Source: Flavobacteriales bacterium (GTDB lineage Bacteria; Bacteroidota; Bacteroidia; NS11-12g; UBA955). From it: DNA of 11,802 nucleotides. The stretch spans positions 1-11,802 of the forward strand of contig CANIZU010000042.1 of assembly GCA_947472115.1 (NCBI GenBank). The letters run 5' to 3'. Below the pieces are notes generated by a model. That model was not told where the DNA came from and ran no database searches. It worked only from the letters and a program-made list of their open reading frames with translations. Position 1 is the stretch's first letter; the number at the start of each line of letters is the position of its first letter. A program made the position numbers and the translations under genes. Positions 5,707 through 11,802 of this stretch are shown here, piece after piece.

Positions 5707-7080
5707 ATGAAAATGAAAAAAATAAAATTATTCACTTGGGCATTGAGCCTTGTTTATGCAGGAAATATTTGGGCCGCGGATCCGGTTCCACAACCGCTTC
5801 GTATTCCATTATCGAAAGATGAAAAACAATACCTTCAGTTTACCTTGTTAAATCAGGTTTGGCTGAGGGGCAATGAAAGTAACGCGGGTACTACCGTTTT
5901 GGGAGATTTGCAAAAGAATACAGTAGATCTAGGTTTACGTAGAACACGTTTCCAGCTTTTTGGAGAAATCGCACCCAAAACATTCGTCTATTTCCAATTC
6001 GGTCAGAACAATTTTAATAGGGTTGTGGCTATGAATGGAAATCGAAAAAACACATTCTTTATTCACGACGCGCTTTGTGAATATCGCATCGGAAAATCGC
6101 AGCAGAAAATCGGTGGAGGTCTCACCATTGCCAATGGATTAAGCAGGTTCTCTCAACCCAGTATTTCAACTATTATGGGGTTAGATGTGCCTGTTTTTGC
6201 TCAAGCTACGGTCGATCAAACGGATCAGTTCAGTAGAAAACTGAGTGTTTATTCTAGAGGTCAGGTAGGAAAGGTTGATTATAGAGTTGTGTTTTCAGAC
6301 CCATTTCCTGTTCAATCCAATGGCGCGGCACAACCGGTTCTAGGCGACAATGCTTCTTTTGCGTTGAAAGGTCATCATTGGCAGTATCAGGGGATGTTAG
6401 CGTATCAATTTTTTGAACACGAACAGAATCAAACGCCGTATATGCCTGGTACTTATTTGGGTAGCAAAAAGGTGTTCAACATTTCGGTTGGAGGGATTTA
6501 CCAGAAGGGTGCGACATGGAATACGCTAAGCAACGGTGCAACGGGCAAAAAGGACACGGTTTTTAACAATATGATTTTGTTGTGCGCTGAATCGTTTTTG
6601 GATATGCCTATGAACAAGGAGAAGGGAACGGCAATTCATGCGTATTTGGGTTATTTCTCTACCAATTATGGTCATAATTACGTTCGATACAATGGTATCA
6701 TGAATCCTGCAACGGGAACTGCAGTGACGGGATTGGCTACAGATGCTGGCAATCAATATGGGAATGCCTATCCAATGTTTGGAACTGGGAATGTAATTCA
6801 TGGTCAATTTGGCTATGTGCTGCCAAAAGATCTGTTAGGAAAAGATGGCGTTGCAGGAAAGTTGCAATTGTATACATCGGCTACATCATCGAGATACGAA
6901 AGACTTAAAAATCAATCGCTTACCAATGCAAGTGTTGGTATAAATTGGTTAATGCCTGGCAATCGTTCAAAGATTACATTGGATGTCACAAATAGAGCTG
7001 CCGTGGCTTTGACATCTGGAGGGAATTTCTCAACGGAAAGAAAAAATACAATTACAGTTCAATATCAAATTAATATTTAA
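5707..7080 (+). CDS. Outer-membrane porin, OprP/OprO-like (anion porin family)
   Basis: A 457-residue predicted beta-barrel porin. The N-terminus MKMKKIKLFTWALSLVYAGNIWA is a Sec signal peptide with probable cleavage near residues 23-24 (WAAD). The mature part begins with a proline-rich stretch and then has alternating beta-strand patterns rich in aromatic and glycine residues. The early segment VDLGLRRTRFQLFGEIAPKTFVYFQFGQNNF resembles the phosphate-selective porin O/P family, whose members pass small anions. The protein ends in a beta-strand (NTITVQYQINI), as expected for barrel insertion. A second ATG at 5713 is an alternative start. It is followed by the SulP gene after 13 nt, so bicarbonate or another anion is a plausible substrate, but pore selectivity cannot be read here. 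The leader holds two hairpins. Confidence 0.8.
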   Translation: MKMKKIKLFTWALSLVYAGNIWAADPVPQPLRIPLSKDEKQYLQFTLLNQVWLRGNESNAGTTVLGDLQKNTVDLGLRRTRFQLFGEIAPKTFVYFQFGQNNFNRVVAMNGNRKNTFFIHDALCEYRIGKSQQKIGGGLTIANGLSRFSQPSISTIMGLDVPVFAQATVDQTDQFSRKLSVYSRGQVGKVDYRVVFSDPFPVQSNGAAQPVLGDNASFALKGHHWQYQGMLAYQFFEHEQNQTPYMPGTYLGSKKVFNISVGGIYQKGATWNTLSNGATGKKDTVFNNMILLCAESFLDMPMNKEKGTAIHAYLGYFSTNYGHNYVRYNGIMNPATGTAVTGLATDAGNQYGNAYPMFGTGNVIHGQFGYVLPKDLLGKDGVAGKLQLYTSATSSRYERLKNQSLTNASVGINWLMPGNRSKITLDVTNRAAVALTSGGNFSTERKNTITVQYQINI

Positions 7081-7093
7081 TAAAAATCGAATT

Positions 7094-8674
7094 ATGAAAA
7101 ACACACATCAAATTCCCAAAGACGGGATACAAGGATTAAAGGAGAATTTTTCTGGCGATGCATTGTCGGGATTTTTGGTTTTCTTATTGGCTTTGCCATT
7201 GAGTATTGGTATCGCCAAAGCGAGTGATTTTCCCGCAATTATGGGGTTAATGACCGCTATGATTGGAGGTATTGTAGTTTCTATTATTGCGGGTTCGCCA
7301 CTTACGATTAAGGGCCCAGCAGCTGGTTTGATTGTCATTATTGCCGGATCTGTTTCTGAGCTTGGTGGCGGTGATTCCGTATTGGGATGGCATTTGGCCT
7401 TGGGTGCAATTTTGATTGCCGGGTTAATTCAAATTGTATTCGGATTGGCAAAAATGGGTTCCTTGATTGATTTCTTCCCATTGAGCGCGGTTCATGGTAT
7501 GCTTGCCGCCATTGGTATTATCATTATGTCGAAGCAATTACATGTATTGGTTGGCATCAATCCGATGAATCATTTGGGCAAACCCATGGTTGAGCCTTTA
7601 GAACTGATTTCTGAATTGCCAAATACTTTCATGAATATCAACAAATCTGCGGCTGTGGTGGGTTTGATTAGTTTAATAATCGTATTCCTTTGGCCAAGAA
7701 TTAAGCACGCAACGCTAAAGAAAATACCTGCGCCAGTTTTGGTGTTGGCTGTTGCTATTCCATTGGCTCAGAAATTGGGTTTAGATCAAAAGAAATTCAT
7801 CCATTTTGACAAAGGGTTTATTGATTCTTTGGCGTTGAACGTGAGTTTTGATGGCATGAGTCAGACAGGCACATTTATCAAATACGTGATGATGTTTGCG
7901 TTGGTTGGTAGTTTAGAGAGTTTGCTTACAGTGAAGGCGATCGATATGTTGGATCCTTTCAAGAGGAAAAGCAATGCGAATAAAGATCTTATTGCGGTGG
8001 GAATTGGTAATTCTCTAAGTGCACTTTTGGGTGGTTTGCCGATGATTTCTGAAGTGGCTCGTTCTAGTGCGAACGTAAACAACGGCGCAAAAACGCGTTG
8101 GGCCAATTTCTTTCATGGGATATTTATTTTGATATTTTTGTGTTTCACATTGCAGTTCAGTGATTTGATCCCAAATGCGGCGTTGGCGGCGATGTTGATT
8201 GGTGTAGGTTTCAGATTAGCGAATCCCAAAGAATTTGCGCATATGTTGCATATTGGCTGGGAGCAGTTGGTAATTTTCTGTGCAACTATTTTGGCGACAT
8301 TGGCCACTGATTTGTTGGTGGGTATTGGATTTGGTATTTTGGTAAAAATCATTATTGAAAATATCAACGGGGTTCCTGTGGGTTCCATCTTTAAGGCCGA
8401 TTACTCTATTGATGGAAACACGATGCGCATTAAAAAAGCGGCGGTTTTCTCCAATTGGTTGGGTATTCAATCGGCAATGAAGAAGATCGAATTGACATCG
8501 AATTTCACCATTGACGTTTCTGAATGTAAGGTTGTGGATCATACTGTGATGGAGAATTTACATAACCTAGAAAGAGATTTTAAAAACAGTGGCGGTTCAT
8601 TGATCGTCACCGGAACTGACAATATGGTTATGAGTTCTAGACATCATCATCCATTATCTGCACGGAAACGGTAA
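7094..8674 (+). CDS. SulP-family anion (probably bicarbonate) transporter with STAS domain
   Basis: A 526-residue SLC26/SulP inner-membrane transporter. The membrane part covers about residues 20-430 with many hydrophobic helices. It includes the family motif AGSPLTIKGPAAG (66-78), SLESLLT (273-279, E275 and T279 at the substrate/cation site) and GGLPMISEVARSSANVNNGAKTRW around residues 315-335, a wording common in bacterial SulP proteins. The C-terminal STAS domain (about 432-526) has the DVSECKVVDHTVMENL core and ends HHHPLSARKR. SulP members carry sulfate, dicarboxylates or bicarbonate (BicA). Bicarbonate is favoured here only because dabA and dabB follow. E275 stands where BicA has D258, so coupling to sodium is uncertain. 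Spacing is 13 nt from the porin and 10 nt to dabA, indicating one operon. Confidence 0.92.
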   Translation: MKNTHQIPKDGIQGLKENFSGDALSGFLVFLLALPLSIGIAKASDFPAIMGLMTAMIGGIVVSIIAGSPLTIKGPAAGLIVIIAGSVSELGGGDSVLGWHLALGAILIAGLIQIVFGLAKMGSLIDFFPLSAVHGMLAAIGIIIMSKQLHVLVGINPMNHLGKPMVEPLELISELPNTFMNINKSAAVVGLISLIIVFLWPRIKHATLKKIPAPVLVLAVAIPLAQKLGLDQKKFIHFDKGFIDSLALNVSFDGMSQTGTFIKYVMMFALVGSLESLLTVKAIDMLDPFKRKSNANKDLIAVGIGNSLSALLGGLPMISEVARSSANVNNGAKTRWANFFHGIFILIFLCFTLQFSDLIPNAALAAMLIGVGFRLANPKEFAHMLHIGWEQLVIFCATILATLATDLLVGIGFGILVKIIIENINGVPVGSIFKADYSIDGNTMRIKKAAVFSNWLGIQSAMKKIELTSNFTIDVSECKVVDHTVMENLHNLERDFKNSGGSLIVTGTDNMVMSSRHHHPLSARKR

Positions 8675-8684
8675 TCCGAACGCC

Positions 8685-11168
8685 ATGAGTCATTCAAATC
8701 AATTGGATCATGTATTGCATGAACTAAAACACTATTTGCCTGCACAGGCACCGCTGAAAGATTTTATCCATCATAATACGTTGCATGGATTTCAATCGAA
8801 CTCCTTTTTTGAAGGGATAGCAAAAGCATCGGCCATTTTTGGTTATAAGACGTTGTTGCCACTTACGGATTACCGGGCTCGTTTTATTAAGGGCGACATT
8901 AGCATCGATACGCTAAAAGAAGTTGTTGTAAAGCAAAAGCCCAATGAAGACATCGACAAATGGATTCATTTGTTATTGTATTCTGATATCTCGGAGGAAC
9001 TGGATGAGCGCATCGGGAAGTTGAGAAGGGAATGGGTAAAGCATACTGGAATTGATTTGGATTCCATGGTTCATCCCATCTTGTTTCGAATCCTTTGCAG
9101 TTACTTAGATCAAGGGATTTCTACTTGGAGATTTCCTGAGAAGAATATTGGGTTCTTAGATGCCATGCGGACCATTGAATCAAGTACGCATAGCAGCTTT
9201 TTTGCGACATCGGAGGCGAGGAATTTATTGATTTCCGGTGATTGCAGCATACATTCTTTGTTGAAACGCATCGTTGGAGATGATTCATTTACGGAGCAAT
9301 ATCTATTTGATCAACAATTTGCTCATCAGGGTTGGTCGGGTATAGTGGTGAGCGTTGAATTGCAGCCAGAGAGTTTATTGGATGGACGAAAAATTTCCTT
9401 AGAGGATTTGATTGTATTTGAACTTCTATTAGAAATTGATGTGATGGTTATGAAAAAAGGCCACAATTTCCCTCCTTTGAGTGCATTTTTATTGCCAGAA
9501 GCCATAGATCTTTTTGCTCCTGTCTTGCCATCTCCGGCATCTGAGATTGTGAGATTATGGCAGCTAGCCATGGAAAAGTCTTTCTATGATCAGGTTTTAA
9601 AGGGATTGTCTGAAAATATCAAATTGTCAAAACAAAGAAGTGAAAAGAGTTTTCAGGCGGTTTTTTGTATCGACGATAGAGAATGTAGTTTAAGGCGTCA
9701 TTTGGAGGATTTGGATAAGGCTTGCGAAACATTTGGAACGCCCGGTTTTTTTGGGGTAGCATTTTATTATCAACCCGAAGACGGAAAATTCAAAACCAAA
9801 TTGTGCCCGGCCCCAGTTACGCCATCGCATTTAATAAAAGCCGTTGGAGCCAATGCCAAACGAAAAACGGATGCGCACTTTAGTCATCAAACACATTCAT
9901 TACTTCCTGGATTTCTGATTTCTCAAACGCTCGGATTTTGGTCGGCCATAAAGTTATTTGCTCAGATTTTTAAGCCATCGATGAGTCCGGCAACGTCCAC
10001 TTCACTGCAGCACATGCACAAGGAGAGTTTGCTGTCAATTGAACACAAAGGAGAATTCGATAACCACTTACAAATTGGTTTCACCAAGGCGGAAATGGCA
10101 GACAGGGTTGAGGCTTTACTGAAAAGTATGGGCTTGATTAAGGATTTTGCTTCGCTTGTCTATGTAGTTTCTCATGGTAGCAGTAGCGTGAACAATCCTC
10201 ACTTTTCGGCTTATGACTGCGGTGCATGTTGCGGTAGACCTGGGTCGGTGAATGCCAGAGTCATTTGTCATATGGCAAACGATAGCGAGGTAAGAGCAAC
10301 GCTTAAACAAAGAGGCCTCGAAATTCCTGATGATGTAAGATTTGTGGGCTCTTTGCACGATACTTCAAGAGACGAAATCGTTTACTACGACGAGCAGTTG
10401 ATGTCGGACAAACAAAAATCGCTTCACGAACAAAATATTGTAATTTTTGCCGAAGCGTTGAAGCAAAATGCCGTTGAACGTTCTCGCAGATTTGTATTAT
10501 TAGATAAGCATCTACCAAAGGATAAAATCTTCCAAAGCGTAAGAAATCGCAGTGTTTCCTTGTTTGAACCACGTCCTGAATTGAATCATGCCACAAATAC
10601 ACTATGTATTGTGGGTTCTAGAAACATGACCAAAGGTTTGTTCTTGGATCGCAGGTCGTTTTTGAATTCTTACGATGCTTCCATTGATACCAACGGAGAT
10701 TTACTCTATGGGATTTTGAAGGCCGCTGCACCCGTTTGTGGAGGTATCAATTTAGAGTATTTTTTCTCTCGGGTAGATAACCAAAGATTGGGCGCCGGGT
10801 CTAAGTTGCCACACAACGTAATGGGTTTGATAGGTGTGGCTAACGGAATCGACGGTGATTTAAGACCTGGCTTACCCAGTCAGATGATAGAAGTTCATGA
10901 TCCGCTACGACTGATGATTATCGTGGAACATGAGCCGGAAAAAGTGCTTGCTGTGATTCAAAGAGCATCGGAAACCTACGAATGGTTTATCAACGATTGG
11001 ATTCAGTTGGTTGCGATTAGTCCGAGCACAAAACAATTTTATCGATTTGAATCGGGAGAATTTGTTACGCAAGCTATCGCCAAGAAAGAAGTGCCGGTTA
11101 GTATCGATGTAGAGAAATTATTTCTGGAAGAGAGTGAGAATTTACCTGTAATGTTATTAGGGTCATGA
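8685..11168 (+). CDS. dabA: DabA: DUF2309/UPF0753 subunit of the DAB inorganic-carbon accumulation complex
   Basis: An 827-residue member of the UPF0753/DUF2309 family (DabA, MpsB). In known DAB systems this protein is a beta-carbonic-anhydrase-like zinc subunit that hydrates CO2 to bicarbonate one-way in the cytoplasm, energised by the membrane subunit DabB. The zinc site is intact: VFCIDDRE gives C328 and D330, VVSHGSSS gives H497, and YDCGACCGRPG gives C512. This spacing matches C351, D353, H524 and C539 of Halothiobacillus DabA. Other landmarks are the N-terminal FIHHNTLHGF, where many family members have a similar HHNTL motif, and the C-terminal GLPSQMIEVHDPLRLMIIVEH. There is no signal peptide or membrane helix. 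It follows SulP by 10 nt and overlaps dabB by 4 nt. Confidence 0.95.
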   Translation: MSHSNQLDHVLHELKHYLPAQAPLKDFIHHNTLHGFQSNSFFEGIAKASAIFGYKTLLPLTDYRARFIKGDISIDTLKEVVVKQKPNEDIDKWIHLLLYSDISEELDERIGKLRREWVKHTGIDLDSMVHPILFRILCSYLDQGISTWRFPEKNIGFLDAMRTIESSTHSSFFATSEARNLLISGDCSIHSLLKRIVGDDSFTEQYLFDQQFAHQGWSGIVVSVELQPESLLDGRKISLEDLIVFELLLEIDVMVMKKGHNFPPLSAFLLPEAIDLFAPVLPSPASEIVRLWQLAMEKSFYDQVLKGLSENIKLSKQRSEKSFQAVFCIDDRECSLRRHLEDLDKACETFGTPGFFGVAFYYQPEDGKFKTKLCPAPVTPSHLIKAVGANAKRKTDAHFSHQTHSLLPGFLISQTLGFWSAIKLFAQIFKPSMSPATSTSLQHMHKESLLSIEHKGEFDNHLQIGFTKAEMADRVEALLKSMGLIKDFASLVYVVSHGSSSVNNPHFSAYDCGACCGRPGSVNARVICHMANDSEVRATLKQRGLEIPDDVRFVGSLHDTSRDEIVYYDEQLMSDKQKSLHEQNIVIFAEALKQNAVERSRRFVLLDKHLPKDKIFQSVRNRSVSLFEPRPELNHATNTLCIVGSRNMTKGLFLDRRSFLNSYDASIDTNGDLLYGILKAAAPVCGGINLEYFFSRVDNQRLGAGSKLPHNVMGLIGVANGIDGDLRPGLPSQMIEVHDPLRLMIIVEHEPEKVLAVIQRASETYEWFINDWIQLVAISPSTKQFYRFESGEFVTQAIAKKEVPVSIDVEKLFLEESENLPVMLLGS

Positions 11169-11802
11169 TGGAGATAATAATTCACGTTTTATTATGCATC
11201 CCAATCTTGGGATTCTTGGTTAGTTTGTTTATTCCAGAGGCGAAGGAAAATGTAATGTCGAGATGGACATTTGGAATGATCGGCATCAATCTCTTAATTC
11301 TTTTGATTTTCACTGGGTATTGGTTGTTGCATGGATTTCCATCCATTAATGTTAGGGATTGGATGTTGTTTCAAACCACTGGGTACGAGTTTTTCCTTGA
11401 TTTTTATTTCGACAAAGTAACTGCTGTTTATGCGCTGGTAGGAGGTTTTTTGACCTTTCTTATTACAGTTTACTCAAGGTATTATTTGCACAGAGAAAAG
11501 GGTTATAAAAGGTTCTTTAATACGGTTTGGTTTTTCAATTTGGGATATAACTTAGCCGTTTTCTCAGGGAATTTGGAAACCTTATTCATCGGCTGGGAAA
11601 TACTAGGTATATCGTCATTCTTGCTTATTTCCTTCTATCGTGAACGGTATCTGCCTGTGAAAAATGCAGTTCGTGTTTTTTCGATTTATCGAATTGGCGA
11701 TATAGGTTTGATTTTAGCGATGTGGTTGATGCATCATTTGTGGCATGAGAATATCACGTTTGCCAAATTGGTGAATTTGGAATTGGTACACGAGCACATT
11801 CA
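11165..11802 (+). CDS. dabB: DabB: NuoL-like proton-channel subunit, N-terminal part
   Basis: Partial gene, 212 codons visible, cut by the right edge. The product is an inner-membrane protein of the NADH dehydrogenase subunit 5 / proton-antiporter family. Several hydrophobic helices are visible (about 5-23, 37-55, 85-103, 120-135, 140-157, 178-190). The segment NLETLFIGWEILGISSFLLISFY (136-158) is the family hallmark, with E145 at the position of the proton-path glutamate of E. coli NuoL (E144). The next segment, NAVRVFSIYRIGDIGLIL, also fits the family. Its place directly after dabA identifies it as the membrane partner rather than a complex I subunit; no other nuo genes are visible. The first ATG overlaps the dabA stop (ATGA); a second in-frame ATG follows immediately at 11168. 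Confidence 0.9.
   Translation, partial: MMEIIIHVLLCIPILGFLVSLFIPEAKENVMSRWTFGMIGINLLILLIFTGYWLLHGFPSINVRDWMLFQTTGYEFFLDFYFDKVTAVYALVGGFLTFLITVYSRYYLHREKGYKRFFNTVWFFNLGYNLAVFSGNLETLFIGWEILGISSFLLISFYRERYLPVKNAVRVFSIYRIGDIGLILAMWLMHHLWHENITFAKLVNLELVHEHI

Noticed and set aside
8216..8542. Minus-strand open frames inside the SulP gene
   Set aside because: They are antisense to a conserved transporter sequence and have low-complexity, shadow-like translations.
11165..11802. Reading the last gene as complex I subunit nuoL
   Set aside because: It directly overlaps dabA and no other nuo genes are present, so the DabB/MpsA type is more likely.
1..11802. CRISPR arrays, insertion sequences, prophage or attachment-site signals
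   Set aside because: No regularly spaced repeats, transposase or integrase motifs, or flanking duplications at the tRNA were seen; the tRNA 3' end is not repeated elsewhere in the window.

Overview
The window looks like chromosomal DNA of a member of the Bacteroidota. The evidence is moderate to low GC, A-rich translation starts without clear Shine-Dalgarno sequences, several matches to the Bacteroidota -7 promoter element TAnnTTTG, a tRNA gene without an encoded CCA end, and proteins whose wording is typical of that phylum (DinB with SIDEFYID, a SulP ending in HHHPLSARKR). The genus cannot be named from the sequence alone.

Left part, minus strand (1-2736). In transcription order these are a LytTR-type DNA-binding regulator with a degenerate receiver domain, a family 2 glycosyltransferase of the LPS-core (WaaE/KdtX-like) type with its own -7 element, ribonuclease HII (rnhB), and the N-terminal part of DNA polymerase IV (dinB), cut by the window edge. 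The last three are closely spaced and co-directional.

Middle (2737-3311). This non-coding stretch is strongly AT-rich near the regulator. It holds a perfect AT-only palindrome, two small hairpins, a convincing intrinsic terminator, and a tRNA gene with a CAT anticodon. The acceptor-stem pairs C4-G69 and C5-G68 favour tRNA-Ile2 (lysidine-modified) over tRNA-Met.

Right part, plus strand (3312-11802). First comes an overlapping gene pair, a YbdL-like glutamine/methionine aminotransferase and a YafV/Nit2-like omega-amidase. Such a pair would close the methionine salvage cycle by transamination of ketomethylthiobutyrate followed by hydrolysis of alpha-ketoglutaramate. Next is an unrecognised small membrane-anchored or secreted protein with a perfect -7 element at its 5' end, then a tightly packed run: outer-membrane porin (OprP/O-like), SulP-family anion/bicarbonate transporter with STAS domain, DabA (DUF2309, zinc-site residues intact), and the start of DabB (NuoL-like proton-channel subunit), cut by the window edge. 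Gaps are 13 and 10 nt, then a 4-nt ATGA overlap.

The porin-SulP-DabA-DabB run is the most interesting part. It reads as an inorganic-carbon acquisition module: an outer-membrane anion pore, an inner-membrane bicarbonate-type carrier, and an energy-coupled vectorial CO2 hydration complex. No carboxysome or RuBisCO gene is visible, so a role in supplying bicarbonate to carboxylases in a heterotroph is a reasonable inference.
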